This document shows positions 1 through 9,558 of a stretch of DNA of 64,000 nt, piece after piece. Position 1 is the first letter of the stretch; each line of letters begins with the position of its first letter. The stretch comes from CAVQFD01 sp963724695 (GTDB lineage: Bacteria > Acidobacteriota > Vicinamibacteria > Vicinamibacterales > CAVVIG01): contig CAVRVW010000002.1 in NCBI GenBank assembly GCA_963724695.1, forward strand, positions 103,577 to 167,576, in the 5' to 3' direction. The notes under the pieces are model-generated. The model searched no databases. It saw only the letters and a list, made by a program, of their open reading frames with translations, and was not told the DNA's origin. The position numbers and the translations under genes are program-made.

Positions 1-733
1 ACGACGATCACGACTGTCGGCGCCGGCAGCGCGAAGCTTCGACGCTTCGGCCGCGATCGCCGCCTCGAGCGGCGCAATCCGCAGGCCCTGAACGTTGGCC
101 GCAAGGGTCGATCGCAGCGCACTCGATCGTCATGACCCCCACGAGGCCGACCTTGACCCCGACGGCATCCACGAGCCGCGACGGCGACACGTTCGGCCAG
201 TCGACCGGCCCGGCCCGTCTCGTCGTCGATCAGATTGGCGGCGAGGAACGGATACCGCGCCTGAGCCGCGCGCGCCTTGAGAGCGCCGCGCAGGTCGCCC
301 GGCAGCTGCCGCGCCGCCGGCGAATCGACGGACCCGAAATCGAAGTCGTGGTTGCCGATCGCCTGCGCCGTGTACCCCATCGCGTTGTACGCGTCGACGA
401 CGAGGGCGCCCTCGCTGAGGTTCGACTCGATGCCGCCCTGAAACGTGTCGCCCGAGTCGACGAGCAGGACCGCCCCGCCGTCTGCCGCCCGGGCCGCGCG
501 CAGGTTGTTCACGTATCCCGCGAGCAGGGGCAGGCCGCCGACGCCCGTTCTGCGGAAAGGCCGACCCCGTGGAGATCGCTCGTCCCGACGATCGAAAGGG
601 TGACCAGCGCCGGTTCGTCGGGCAGGGCGGCTTGCCCGGGCAGATGTGCCGCCGTTGCGACCCAGAGGACCGCGAGCGCGACAATGCCGGGAACGATCCC
701 CTGGACGGCTCTACCCGTTGGCCTTCGACGCAT
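1..733 (-). CDS. 5'-nucleotidase / UDP-sugar hydrolase family metallophosphatase, partial and frameshifted
   Basis: Family role: hydrolysis of extracytoplasmic nucleotides or UDP-sugars at a dinuclear metal centre. The N-terminus has a hydrophobic signal-like segment (IVPGIVALAVLWVATAAHL). It is followed by the first metal motif (IVGTSDLHG), the second (LLVDSGDTFQGG, near 450) and the third (AIGNHDFDFG, near 360), in the family's order and spacing. The C-terminal part runs off the left edge of the window. The reading frame changes near 545, 220, 105 and 20, yet similarity continues each time (for example LVDAVGVKVGLVGVMTIE in a different frame), so sequencing indels are likelier than decay. 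I chose the ATG at 733 because the signal segment follows it; no clear ribosome site precedes it. The family is secure, the exact substrate is not. Confidence 0.75.
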
Positions 734-834
734 TTGCTGTTCAGATCCTGGCGCGTCTGCATCATCGCACAGCAAGGGACTTCGTGGATGGGGACAGAAG
801 GTCTCTTAGAATCGTGCAAACTGGTGATCAGGAA

Positions 835-1644
835 ATGATTCCATCAACGATCGATCTCGCACGGCGCGTCGATCGCGCGGAGATCGAGTTCTGCGCGCTC
901 GCCGGCGCCACGGGCCTCGGCCGCCCGCTCGATCGGCTGGACGCGGGCGGCGGCGTCGCGCTGTTCGGCAAGCCGGGGTCGCCGTTCAACAAGGTTCTGG
1001 GCCTCGGTCTCAGCGGCGGCGTGCCAGACGGCGACCTCGATCGCCTCGTGCGCTTCTACCAGGAGCGCGGGTCGCCCGCGCAGGTCGAACTGTGCCCGAT
1101 GGCTTATGCGGACGTCGCGGCGCGCCTCGGCGCGCGCGGATTCCTCGTCCAGGGATTCGAGAGCGAGCTGGGACGCCACCCGGGATCGGTACCCGCGATG
1201 CCGCCGGACGTGCGCGTGGCAGTCGTCGAGCCCGAGCAGGAGGACCTCTGGCTCCGCACTATCGCGGACGGGTTCGTGGCCGCGGAGCCGCACGCCGGCG
1301 GAGGCCCAGGCCACGAGACGTTCTCCACTGAGCAGCTGATGGAGATGATGGCCGACTTCCGTCATCCGCACATCCGCCGCTTTATTGCGTGGATCGACGG
1401 GCAGGCGGCCGGCGGCGGGTCGTCGTGGATGCTCGACGGCGTGCTGGGCGTTGCAGGCACGTCGACCCTTCCGCAGTTCCGCCGGCGGGGCGTGCAGGCC
1501 GCCATCACGATTCAGGCGATCCTCGACGGCCGCGACGCGGACCTCATCATCGCGACCACCGCGCCAGGCAGCACGTCGCAGCGCACGTTCGAGCGCCTCG
1601 GCTTCCAGCTCCTCTACACCCGCACGATTCTGGTGAAGGCCTGA
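835..1644 (+). CDS. GNAT-family N-acetyltransferase
   Basis: A predicted cytoplasmic acyl-CoA-dependent acetyltransferase of 269 residues; the acceptor substrate cannot be inferred. The C-terminal third carries the acetyl-CoA binding signature: LGVAGTSTLPQFRRRGVQAA around residues 201-220, with the RRRGVQ pyrophosphate loop, then the closing segment SQRTFERLGFQLLYTRTI. The N-terminal half (CALAGATGLGRP, a FGKPGSPFNKVLGLGL stretch) resembles the N-terminal lobe of two-lobed GNAT proteins. The ATG at 835 is preceded by only a weak CAGGAA. It stands alone between a divergent nucleotidase and a co-directional TonB receptor 30 bp downstream. The reading frame is intact. Confidence 0.8.
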   Translation: MIPSTIDLARRVDRAEIEFCALAGATGLGRPLDRLDAGGGVALFGKPGSPFNKVLGLGLSGGVPDGDLDRLVRFYQERGSPAQVELCPMAYADVAARLGARGFLVQGFESELGRHPGSVPAMPPDVRVAVVEPEQEDLWLRTIADGFVAAEPHAGGGPGHETFSTEQLMEMMADFRHPHIRRFIAWIDGQAAGGGSSWMLDGVLGVAGTSTLPQFRRRGVQAAITIQAILDGRDADLIIATTAPGSTSQRTFERLGFQLLYTRTILVKA

Positions 1645-1674
1645 CGACGTGATCGATACTGGATCTCCCAGATC

Positions 1675-4200
1675 GTGCTGAACGCCGCCGTCTCGCTCTT
1701 CGTGTTGTCCCGCTGCGTCGCTCCGGGCGCCGCAACGGGCCTGCCCTGGTCCGCGCCGGGCGTGGCGGCCGTGGCGACTGTTTCCCGCTCGGCGGGCGCG
1801 GCGGACACACTGGGCCAACCGGTGCAGTCGGGGACGGGCCGGGTCGTCGTGACCCTCTCGCTCGAGAGCCTGCGGATACCCGCTGTAGACGTGGAGCTTC
1901 GCAGCGTCGACGACAACGTGGTCATCGGGCGCACCAGCAGCGACGCTGTCGGGCAGGTCTCGTTCCCCGACGTCCCTGCCGGCCGCTACCAGGTGCGTGC
2001 CACCCGCGAGGGCTTCGCCGACGCCGAGTCGTCGCCGTTCGTCGTGCGCGGAGACGCGACCGAGCAGGTGTGGCTCGAGATGCAGCTCACCTTCGTTCGC
2101 GAGAGCGTCGATGTCGTGGTTCCGGCCAACTCGCCGACCGAAAGCCTCCAGCCGGTGGCCGTCAGCGACGTCCTGAACGGCGCGAAGATGGATGTGCAGC
2201 CGCTCGCCGGCGACGACTTCCAGTCGCTCCTGACCGTGCTGCCGAGCGTGATCCGGGGCCCGGACGGGCGGCTCCGGGTCAAGGGTGGGGCGCCCACCAG
2301 CGGCGCCCTGCAGATGAGCAGCGCGAGCCTGAACGATCCGTCCACCGGAGACTTCGACCTCGAGCTGCCGAGCGGCGCCGTCGAGTCCGTCGAGGTGCTG
2401 GCCAGTCCGTTTGCGGCGGAGTACGGGCGGTTCTCGACGAGCCTCACGCAGGTCCGGACCAGGCGCGGGACCAACGAGTGGAGCTTCACCCCTGGCGGCC
2501 TGATGCCCACCGTCGGCAGGGGCCCGGACTACATCCGCCGGTTCGAGCCGCGACTGTCGGTCACGGGCCCGCTCAAGCGGGATCGCCTGCTGCTCGGCCA
2601 GCATGTGCAGTACCGCCTCGTGCGAACGCCCGTCGACAGCCTGCCCGGCAGCCCGCTGGTCGGGCTCGACAGCTTCGACTCCTTCACGCGGCTCGACGCC
2701 GTCCTCTCGTCGCGCCACGCCCTGACGGGTGGCGTCATCTACTTCCCGAGGAAGATCAGCAACGCGACCCTGTCGACGTTCCGTCCTCCGGAGACGACGA
2801 TGACGTTCACGCAGGAAGGGTTCTCCGCGGGCCTGGTCGACCGGCTGATTCTGTCGGACTGGGTGGTGCTCGAGTCGACGCTGGCCGGCCGGACCTTTGA
2901 AGTGAACGAGAAGGTCGGCGGCGACCGGCCCATGATCTACGCGCCCCAGAGCCAGGGCGGACACTTCTTCAACCGTCAGGAACGCAACGTCAGCGGCCTG
3001 CAGGTGGTCGAAGCGCTCAGCTTCTCCCAGGATGAGTGGCTCGGGCAGCACGTCTTCAAGCTGGGATTCGACCTGCAGCACTCCGAGTTCTATGGCGACA
3101 GCGTCAGCTCCCAGCTCGACATCGTCCGCCTCGACGGGTCGCTCGCCGAGCGTGCGATCTATGCGCGCACTGCGCCGGAGCAGGAGGTCAGCGGCATCGA
3201 GATCACCGGGTTCGTCCAGGACCGCTGGCGTGTGAACGATCGGCTGAACTTCGAGCTGGGCCTCCGCCTGGACCGGGACTCCATTCCCGATCGCGTCAAC
3301 GTGTCGCCGCGGTTCGGCATGGCCGTGAGCCTGCTGCCCGAGGGCCGTGGAATCCTGCGCGGGGGAGTGGGCAAGTTCTTCGAGCGTACGCCCCTGACCG
3401 TCGGCGCGTTCACCCAGTACGAAGTCCGCACCGCCCGCCGATTCGACGCCAGCGGGACTCCGGCTGGCTCGGCGGTCTCCTTCGCGCATGTCATCGATGG
3501 CGCGCTCAGAACCCCTGAGAGCCTCGTCGAGACACTGGCCTGGGATCAGCGGTTCGGGCGGCGGTTCTTCTTCAAGACGTCGTTCACGCACCGTGAAGGG
3601 TCGCACGCCTACACGATCAACCCCGATCCGAGCGAGGGCCAGCTCGTGCTGGCCTCGTCGGGCACCTCGCGATACTGGGAGGTCGAGGCGACCGGCCGGT
3701 ACCTCGCCAACGAGCGTCGGGATCTGACCGTGTCGTACGTGCGGTCGAACGGCACGCGGGATCTGAACGACTACGATGATTTCTTCGGCAACTTCAGGAA
3801 CCCGATCATCCGGCAGAATGAGCACTCGCTCAGCGAGACGGACGTGCCGCATCGCTTGATCGTTCGGGGCGCGCTCGGCCTGCCCAAACAGTGGGTGTTC
3901 TCGCCCATCTACGAATGGCGCACGGGCTTTCCCTGGTCCGCAGTCGACGAGTATCAGGATTTCGTGGGATCCCGCAATCGATCGGGCCGGCTGCCGCACG
4001 TGTCGACGCTCGACTTCTCGATCGCGAGGCCATGGGCCTTCAGGCAATATCGATTCACCGGCGGGCTGAGGCTGTATAACACGCTCGGCCACAGCAGCGA
4101 CCGCGACGTGCAGGCGAATGTCACGTCGCCGGACTACGGCCGGTTCTACAATCCGATTCGCCGCTCGATCGGATTCCTGTTCTCGGCGAGCGGCCGTTAG
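1675..4200 (+). CDS. TonB-dependent receptor with N-terminal carboxypeptidase-regulatory-like domain
   Basis: An outer-membrane active-transport barrel of 841 residues, likely for an oligomeric or carbohydrate ligand. The order is: a hydrophobic leader; a transthyretin-like/carboxypeptidase-regulatory fold around residues 55-135 (SLESLRIPAVDVELRS, DVPAGRYQVRATREGF); a plug-like segment around 165-270 (LLTVLPSVIRGPDGRLRVKG, VEVLASPFAAEYGRFS); then a long barrel rich in alternating hydrophobic strands and aromatic girdles. The last residues (RSIGFLFSASGR) are not a canonical terminal F. This architecture is typical of the Acidobacteriota Oar-like receptors. The start is a GTG with no strong ribosome site, so a slightly later start is possible. 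The frame is intact over 2.5 kb. Confidence 0.85.
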   Translation: MLNAAVSLFVLSRCVAPGAATGLPWSAPGVAAVATVSRSAGAADTLGQPVQSGTGRVVVTLSLESLRIPAVDVELRSVDDNVVIGRTSSDAVGQVSFPDVPAGRYQVRATREGFADAESSPFVVRGDATEQVWLEMQLTFVRESVDVVVPANSPTESLQPVAVSDVLNGAKMDVQPLAGDDFQSLLTVLPSVIRGPDGRLRVKGGAPTSGALQMSSASLNDPSTGDFDLELPSGAVESVEVLASPFAAEYGRFSTSLTQVRTRRGTNEWSFTPGGLMPTVGRGPDYIRRFEPRLSVTGPLKRDRLLLGQHVQYRLVRTPVDSLPGSPLVGLDSFDSFTRLDAVLSSRHALTGGVIYFPRKISNATLSTFRPPETTMTFTQEGFSAGLVDRLILSDWVVLESTLAGRTFEVNEKVGGDRPMIYAPQSQGGHFFNRQERNVSGLQVVEALSFSQDEWLGQHVFKLGFDLQHSEFYGDSVSSQLDIVRLDGSLAERAIYARTAPEQEVSGIEITGFVQDRWRVNDRLNFELGLRLDRDSIPDRVNVSPRFGMAVSLLPEGRGILRGGVGKFFERTPLTVGAFTQYEVRTARRFDASGTPAGSAVSFAHVIDGALRTPESLVETLAWDQRFGRRFFFKTSFTHREGSHAYTINPDPSEGQLVLASSGTSRYWEVEATGRYLANERRDLTVSYVRSNGTRDLNDYDDFFGNFRNPIIRQNEHSLSETDVPHRLIVRGALGLPKQWVFSPIYEWRTGFPWSAVDEYQDFVGSRNRSGRLPHVSTLDFSIARPWAFRQYRFTGGLRLYNTLGHSSDRDVQANVTSPDYGRFYNPIRRSIGFLFSASGR

Positions 4201-4232
4201 TGCGGTTTGCAAGACGGTGTAGCGGTACGTAG

Positions 4233-4254
4233 GCCGGGTCCTTTCGGACCCGGC
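4233..4254 (+). terminator. Hairpin behind the TonB receptor gene
   Basis: A perfect 9-bp inverted repeat, GCCGGGTCC and GGACCCGGC around a TTTC loop, begins 33 bp behind the TonB receptor stop and ends before the next gene. There is no T-run after it, so it is either a weak intrinsic terminator or a 3'-end stabilising hairpin. Confidence 0.55.
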
Positions 4255-4289
4255 TCGCGGTTGTGGCAAGCTCGTCGAGGACCGCAGTC

Positions 4290-5198
4290 ATGATTGACCA
4301 GCAAGACATCGACACCGGCGAGTTCCCGCTGCCGCACGTCGCGGTTCCGACGACCTCTTCCACGAGCGTGCATATCGAGGTCGCGGCGCTCTCCGACAAG
4401 GGGAAGGTGCGGGAACGAAACGAGGACCACTACTTCGTCGCCAGAGGAGGGCGCCACCTCACGACACTCCTGACCAACGTACCTCCGGGCGACGTTCCGT
4501 CGCAGTTTGGCGAGACGGGCTACCTGATGATTGTCGCCGACGGGATGGGCGGCCACGTGGGAGGCGAGGTGGCGAGCCGGTTGGCGATTGCCACCCTCAT
4601 CAACATCCTCCTCCACGTCCCGGACTGGATCCTGAGGCTCGACGATGTGCAGGCGCAGAGGGTGGCCGATCGCGCGGTCGCGCGCTACCGCCAGGTGCAC
4701 GAGGTGCTCCAGGAGCAGGCCCGTCTCGACTCGCGCCTGGAGGGGATGGGCACCACGATGACGGCGGCGTACAGCCTGGGCAACGACCTGTTCGTCACCC
4801 AGGTGGGAGACTCGAGAGCGTACCTGTTTCGCGGCGGCCAGCTGCAGCTCCTGACCCGGGATCAGACCGTCGCGCAGATGCTCGTCGATCGGGGAGAGCT
4901 CAGCCAGCAGGAGGTGGCACGCCATCGGCTCCGCAACGTGCTCACGAGCGCCCTGGGAGGCTCGATGAAGGATGTGCGCGTCGAGATCCAGCGGCTGAAG
5001 CTCGCCGACGGCGATCGCCTGCTTCTCTGCAGCGACGGCCTCACGGACATGCTCGACGCCGACGGCATTGCCGATGTGCTCGGCCGGGAGCCTCGCTCGA
5101 ACGAGGCCTGCCGGCTTCTCGTCGAGGGCGCCCTGGAGAAGGGCGGGAAGGACAACATCACCGTCGTCCTCGCGCGCTACTCGATGCCGGTGGACTGA
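4290..5198 (+). CDS. PP2C-type serine/threonine protein phosphatase
   Basis: A metal-dependent phosphoprotein phosphatase of 302 residues, cytosolic, with no membrane segment. The full set of PP2C motifs is visible in order: RERNEDHYFV; MIVADGMGGHVGGE (metal-binding Asp-Gly); GMGTTMTAAY; QVGDSRAYLFRGGQL; LTRDQTVAQMLVDRGE; LLLCSDGLTDML; and GGKDNITVVLARY. An upstream GTG at 4263 is in frame, but a GAGG sits nine bases ahead of the ATG at 4290, which decides the start. The 27-residue acidic N-terminus (MIDQQDIDTGEFPLP) precedes the domain and is unassigned. No Hanks-type kinase partner is adjacent. Confidence 0.9.
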   Translation: MIDQQDIDTGEFPLPHVAVPTTSSTSVHIEVAALSDKGKVRERNEDHYFVARGGRHLTTLLTNVPPGDVPSQFGETGYLMIVADGMGGHVGGEVASRLAIATLINILLHVPDWILRLDDVQAQRVADRAVARYRQVHEVLQEQARLDSRLEGMGTTMTAAYSLGNDLFVTQVGDSRAYLFRGGQLQLLTRDQTVAQMLVDRGELSQQEVARHRLRNVLTSALGGSMKDVRVEIQRLKLADGDRLLLCSDGLTDMLDADGIADVLGREPRSNEACRLLVEGALEKGGKDNITVVLARYSMPVD

Positions 5199-5216
5199 CG
5201 CGGCGCGCAAGAGCCG

Positions 5217-6116
5217 CTATCCACGCTTGCGGCGCTCGAGCTCCGCAAGCGTCTTCGGCCAGTCCTCGCGCAGCAGTCTCGAGAGCGAACGGTCGGCCAG
5301 CAGGCGGCCGCCCGTCTGGCACGTCGCGCAATAGTTGGCCTCGTTGGCCGCATAGACAATCCGCTGGACCGTTGATCCGCAGTCGGGACAGGGCTGGCCG
5401 TAGCGGCCGTGGACCGCCATACCCTCGCGGAACGCGGTGACCTTCATCGGGAAGTCCGCGCCAGCTTCCTCCCGGAGCCGATCGATCCATCGCGACAATG
5501 TCGATCGCGTGGCCTCGAACAGGCGGCCGATCTCCTCGTCGGTCAACGAAGCAGTCAGTTTGAGCGGCGACAGCCGGGCCGCGAACAGAATCTCGTCCGA
5601 GTAGGCATTGCCGATGCCGCTGAACAGGTGCGGATCCGTCAATGCGCGCTTGAGCGTATGGTTCTCCAGCCGCAGCGCTGCCGCGAAGCCGGCGAGGTCC
5701 GCCGACAGCACTTCGAGGCCGCCGGGATCGTGTGCGGCGAGGGCGTCCCGACCTCTCACGACGTGGAGCGACGCTTGCCGCTTGGTGCCGGCTTCGGTCA
5801 GGATCAGCGTCCCGTTGTCGAAGTCGAGCGCGAGCAGGCCAATCTTGCCGGGAACGGCGGCGCCTGCTTCCTTCCACCGGAAGCGCCCCGCAATCATCAG
5901 GTGGAACACCAGGAACACCTCGCCGTCCAGTTCGAACGCGATGCGCTTCCCCAGGCGATGCAGGGCGACCACCATGCGGCCGGCGGCGTCTGCGAGAGGC
6001 GGATCGATCGAGCGCAGCAGGAAGGGCGAGACCAGCCGGACGGCCGTCAGCCGGCGTCCGACGACCCTGTGGCCAACCGCGTGGATGTAGAGCAGGATGT
6101 CTGGAAGCTCGGGCAT
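5217..6116 (-). CDS. Fpg/Nei-family DNA glycosylase
   Basis: A bifunctional base-excision repair enzyme removing oxidised bases, with lyase activity through the N-terminal proline. The protein (299 residues) starts MPELPDILLY: Pro2 and Glu3, the catalytic pair, are exposed after Met removal. The H2TH region is clear (LKRALTDPHLFSGIGNAYSD), and a C-terminal zinc finger is present (CPDCG...YCATC, four cysteines). The Asp where Fpg usually has Glu-Val (MPELPEV) and the atypical middle mean that Fpg versus Nei specificity is open. The start is supported by GAGG five bases upstream. It is the last gene of the minus-strand operon, 33 bp behind the AspT-like transporter. Confidence 0.88.
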   Translation of the reverse strand: MPELPDILLYIHAVGHRVVGRRLTAVRLVSPFLLRSIDPPLADAAGRMVVALHRLGKRIAFELDGEVFLVFHLMIAGRFRWKEAGAAVPGKIGLLALDFDNGTLILTEAGTKRQASLHVVRGRDALAAHDPGGLEVLSADLAGFAAALRLENHTLKRALTDPHLFSGIGNAYSDEILFAARLSPLKLTASLTDEEIGRLFEATRSTLSRWIDRLREEAGADFPMKVTAFREGMAVHGRYGQPCPDCGSTVQRIVYAANEANYCATCQTGGRLLADRSLSRLLREDWPKTLAELERRKRG

Positions 6117-6149
6117 CGGCGCCTCGCGGCGAAGAACTGACGCGCCGGG

Positions 6150-7736
6150 TCAGGAGCCCGCGAGCAGGGTCATCGCTATCTGCGCGCAGATGATCTTCAG
6201 GATCGTCGTCGACGGATAGACGGTGGCGAAGGCGATGTCGAGCCGGTCGCTCTTCACCGCCTGGTTGGCGTACGCCAGGATGGCCGGGTTGCCGGCAGTG
6301 CCTGATATCACGCCGAACAGATCGTCGGTGGACATGCGCAGGGCATACTGCCCGAGAGCCAGCACCGCCACGAAGCCGGCCAGCACCGTGGCGGTACCCA
6401 TCGCGAGGAACAGGACCCCTGCGGTAGACACCGTCTGCACGAAGGGTGCGCCCGACCCGAGGCCGACCGCGGCGAGAAACAGCGTCAGCCCGAAACTGCG
6501 AAGCGTCAGGTTGGCGGCCAGCGGCATGTGCCACGACAAGGAGCCGCTCCGACCCAGCCTGCCCAGCACGAGCGCCACCAGCAGTGGTCCACCGGCGAGG
6601 CCGAGCGAGAACGTGCCCAGGCCCGGGATGGGGAACTTGATGAGCCCGAGCAGGACGCCGAGGGACATGCCCAGGCCGACGGAGACGTACGAAAACTCGG
6701 CCGTCGACTTCAGCGAGTCGCCGAAGAACGTGCGCACGCCGGGAATCGACTCCCGCGGCACAATCGCGCCCACCCGATCGCCATATTCGAGCACGAGGTC
6801 GGCGGCCGGCATGAGCAGGGCGTCACCGCGCCGCACCTCGGTGATGTTCGCGACCATGCCGTCGGGAAACGTCAAATCGCCAATGGCGGTGCCCACCAGC
6901 GCCGGGCGCGACACGAAGACCCGCACGACGTCGAGGGTGCTCCGATCTTTCGCGAACCGGCCCGGTTGCACGCGACCGAGCGCCCGCCGGGCCTGCTCGA
7001 GCACCTCGGGCTGGCCGTACAACAACACCCCGTCACCCGCGCCGACACGCGCCAGCGGATCGGGCAGCCGGCTCGCGTCGTCCTTGCGAATGGCGGCCAG
7101 GAGAACGCCGGCGGGCAGCTGGTCCATCAACTCCGCCACCGTGACGGGCTCGATGCTCTCCAAGGTGATCTCGAGGGGCTGCGGCGGCGCGGGCGCAGGT
7201 GCGACGCGCGGCTGGAACAGGCGTGTGAAGGCGAAGAGACAGAGGATGGGCCCCACCACGCCGAGCGGATAGGCCACCGAGTAACCAATGGCCGGATCGC
7301 GGTTTCCCGCGGCATCAATCGCGGCCTGCATGGCAGGGGTGCTGGTCATCCCCCCTGCAAACAGCCCGATCGAATGCTCCGGCGTCACGCCCAGTGCCTG
7401 GCCCAGCACGAGCGCCACCACCAGCGAGGCGAGAACCCCGGCGGCCCCAAGCAGGTTCCAGATCAAGCCGGGCCCCCGCAAGCCCGCGAAGAAGGCCCGG
7501 CCGTACTGAATGCCCACGCCGTAGAGGAACATGGCCAGGCCGATGGAGTTCACCAGGCCCGGCGGCACGGAGCCGGGCGCGAGCGCGCCAAGCGCGAGGC
7601 CGGCAAACAGCACCGCGCCGACCCCGAGGGAGAACCCGGCAATCGAAATCTGCCCCAGCGCGTAGCCAAGCCCGATGGCCGCAAAGAGCGCGAGCAGCGG
7701 CGACTGCTCGAGGACGACCTTCACCCACTCCAACAT
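6150..7736 (-). CDS. AspT/YidE-family (AAE) transporter with RCK_C (TrkA-C) domains
   Basis: An inner-membrane protein of 528 residues in the aspartate:alanine exchanger family. There are five or so N-terminal helices (beginning LLALFAAIGLGYALGQISIA, then VNSIGLAMFLYGVGIQYGR). A central cytosolic part resembles two RCK_C modules (LLAAIRKDDASRLPDPLARV...GDGVLLYG and AIGDLTFPDGMVANITEVRR...YGDRVGAIV). A second membrane half ends with VYPSTTILKIICAQIAM. The conserved GGMTSTPAM signature occurs in the first half and VISGTAGNPAILAYANQ in the second. AAGGAG lies five bases before the ATG. It is 28 bp behind pgl, so it probably belongs to the same transcript. The substrate is unknown. Confidence 0.85.
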   Translation of the reverse strand: MLEWVKVVLEQSPLLALFAAIGLGYALGQISIAGFSLGVGAVLFAGLALGALAPGSVPPGLVNSIGLAMFLYGVGIQYGRAFFAGLRGPGLIWNLLGAAGVLASLVVALVLGQALGVTPEHSIGLFAGGMTSTPAMQAAIDAAGNRDPAIGYSVAYPLGVVGPILCLFAFTRLFQPRVAPAPAPPQPLEITLESIEPVTVAELMDQLPAGVLLAAIRKDDASRLPDPLARVGAGDGVLLYGQPEVLEQARRALGRVQPGRFAKDRSTLDVVRVFVSRPALVGTAIGDLTFPDGMVANITEVRRGDALLMPAADLVLEYGDRVGAIVPRESIPGVRTFFGDSLKSTAEFSYVSVGLGMSLGVLLGLIKFPIPGLGTFSLGLAGGPLLVALVLGRLGRSGSLSWHMPLAANLTLRSFGLTLFLAAVGLGSGAPFVQTVSTAGVLFLAMGTATVLAGFVAVLALGQYALRMSTDDLFGVISGTAGNPAILAYANQAVKSDRLDIAFATVYPSTTILKIICAQIAMTLLAGS

Positions 7737-7764
7737 TGGCGCTCCTTGTGGCGACGTGGCGAGC

Positions 7765-8445
7765 CTACCATGCGGCGCTGTCGGCCAGCACCAGCGCTGC
7801 TTCCTGGCGGACGCGTCCCGCCGGAATCGAGGCGTCCGCAGCGCAGAGGCGGGACAGCATCGCGCGCTTGTCGGCCCCCGTCACGAGCCAGAGAACGCGC
7901 CGCGCGCGGTTGATGATCGGGAAGGTCAACGTCATGCGCCGCCGCTCCATGTAGACGCCGGTCAGCGCGACATCACGGTCGACGACGTCCAGGACGGGAT
8001 CGCGGGGAACCAGCGACGCGGTGTGGCCGTCAGGCCCAAGCCCGAGATGCACGAGGTCGAGCACGGGGGGCATGCCGGCGATCTGTTCGAGGAGACGCGC
8101 ATGGCGGCGCGCGCCCATCTCGACATCCGCCTCCTCGACCGGCATGGCGTGGATGTGATCCGCCTGGAGCGGGGCATGTTCGAGCAGGCTCTTCTGCAGG
8201 TGTGTCAGGTTGCGGTCGGGATCGCCAGGCGGGGCGATCCGTTCGTCCACCTGGGTCACGTGCACGTCCGGCCACGGCACATCTTCGTCAGCGAGCGCGC
8301 GAAGCATCATCAACGGCGTGCGGCCGCCGCTGACCGCCATCACGAACCGGCCCCGCGCCGCCACACCAGCCCGTGCCTCGGCCGCAATCAGTCGGGCGGC
8401 GGCTCCGGCTACGGCGTCGGCGTCGGCGAAGACTCGCGGCTCCAC
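7765..8445 (-). CDS. pgl: 6-phosphogluconolactonase
   Basis: The second enzyme of the oxidative pentose phosphate branch, hydrolysing 6-phosphogluconolactone; cytosolic. At 226 residues it matches the usual length of the DevB-type enzyme. Visible signatures are MAVSGGRTPLMMLRALA, HVTQVDERIAP, HIHAMPVEEAD and LVHLGLGPDGHTASLVP, the last being the family hallmark. The frame extends far upstream into the gnd region, but that part is a frameshift artefact. The GTG at 8445 lies one base after the gnd stop (TGA-G-GTG), an arrangement typical of translational coupling. No frame break is seen within this gene. Confidence 0.9.
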   Translation of the reverse strand: MEPRVFADADAVAGAAARLIAAEARAGVAARGRFVMAVSGGRTPLMMLRALADEDVPWPDVHVTQVDERIAPPGDPDRNLTHLQKSLLEHAPLQADHIHAMPVEEADVEMGARRHARLLEQIAGMPPVLDLVHLGLGPDGHTASLVPRDPVLDVVDRDVALTGVYMERRRMTLTFPIINRARRVLWLVTGADKRAMLSRLCAADASIPAGRVRQEAALVLADSAAW

Positions 8446-8446
8446 C

Positions 8447-9474
8447 TCACTTGACCGGCTTTTCGTGATGCCCGCCGAACTGGAAGCGCATCGCCGACAA
8501 GCACCTTGTTCTGGAAGTCGGCCTCGCCGCGCGACGAGAACCGCTCGTAGAGGGCCGCGGTGAGCACCTCGGCCGGCATCGCCTTCGTCGATGGCCGCCA
8601 GGATGGTCCAGCGCCCCTCGCCGGAATCCGACACGCGCCCCGAGAAGTCGTCGAGGTCCGGCGACTTGAGCGAGCGACGCTCGCCGTCAGGTCGAGCAGC
8701 CACGAGGCGACGACGCTGCCCGCGCCGCCAGACCTCGGCGATGTCCGGCAGGTTGAAGTCGTACTGGTAGTGCTCGGGATTGCGCAGCGGCGTCGTTTCG
8801 GCGTCCACCTCGCGTCCCCGCTTCTTGCCGACGTTGGCGTGCTTCAGGATGTTCAGCCCTTCGGCATACGCCGCCATCAGGCCGTATTCGATGCCGTTGT
8901 GGACCATCTTGACGAAGTGGCCGGCGCCGTTCGGGCCCGCAGTGGAGATAGCCGTCTTCGGCGGTACCGCCGACGCTTCTCGCGTCCGGGCGTCCGCGCG
9001 ACATCGCCGCGGCCCGGGGCCAGGCTCCTGAAGATCGGGTCGAGGTGCTTCACGATCTCCGGCTCGCCGCCGATCATCATGCAGTAGCCCCGCTCGAGCC
9101 CCCACACGCCGCCGCTGGTGCCGACGTCCACATAGTGGATGCCCTTCGCCGCCAGCTCCTTCGCGCGCCGGATGTCGTCGACGTAGTACGAGTTGCCGCC
9201 GTCGATCAGGATGTCGCCCTTCTCGAGGTGCGGCAGGAGATCGGCGATCGCCCTGTCCACGACGCCAGCCGGCACCATCAGCCAGATCGCGCGCGGCTTC
9301 GCGAGCTTCTTGACGAGGTCCGCCTGCGAGGAGGCGCCGACCGCCTTCTCCTTGGCGAGGTCTGCCACCGCCTTGCGGTGACATGTCGAACACGACACAC
9401 TCGTGGCCGCCGCCGATCAGCCGGCGCACCATGTTCGCCCCCATTCGTCCCAGGCCGATCATTCCGAGCTGCAT
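8447..9474 (-). CDS. gnd: 6-phosphogluconate dehydrogenase, decarboxylating (frameshifted sequence)
   Basis: Oxidative decarboxylation of 6-phosphogluconate to ribulose 5-phosphate with NAD(P)+. The N-terminus MQLGMIGLGRMGANMVRRL is a dinucleotide-binding GxGxxG. Further conserved pieces occur in changing frames: GDILIDGGNSYYVDDIRRA, GIHYVDVGTSGGVWGLERG (the substrate-binding SGG), GAGHFVKMVHNGIEYGLM (with the catalytic Lys and His-Asn), FSGRVSDSGEGRWTILAAI, and a C-terminal FGGHHEKPVK. Frame changes fall near 9378, 8985, 8945, 8735, 8640-8700, 8575 and 8500. The total length, about 340 residues, fits the short GndA/YqeC-like class. Since every catalytic motif is retained, the breaks look like base-calling indels. 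Confidence 0.85.
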
Positions 9475-9558
9475 GCCCGCGTCCCTCTTCTCGTCATGCG
9501 ACGACGACCGGGCGCTGGCACGGTGCGCCGCCGTTCGACGCGACGTGCTTCTCGCCGG

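Noticed and set aside
844..4269. Open reading frame of 1141 codons on the minus strand
   Set aside because: It lies antisense over the GNAT and TonB receptor genes, is full of low-information Arg/Ala/Glu/His residues typical of shadow frames in high-GC DNA, and has no recognisable domain.
6528..7913. Long plus-strand frame opposite the AspT-like transporter
   Set aside because: His/Arg/Gln-rich composition and no domain, while the opposite strand encodes a clear membrane transporter with a good ribosome site.
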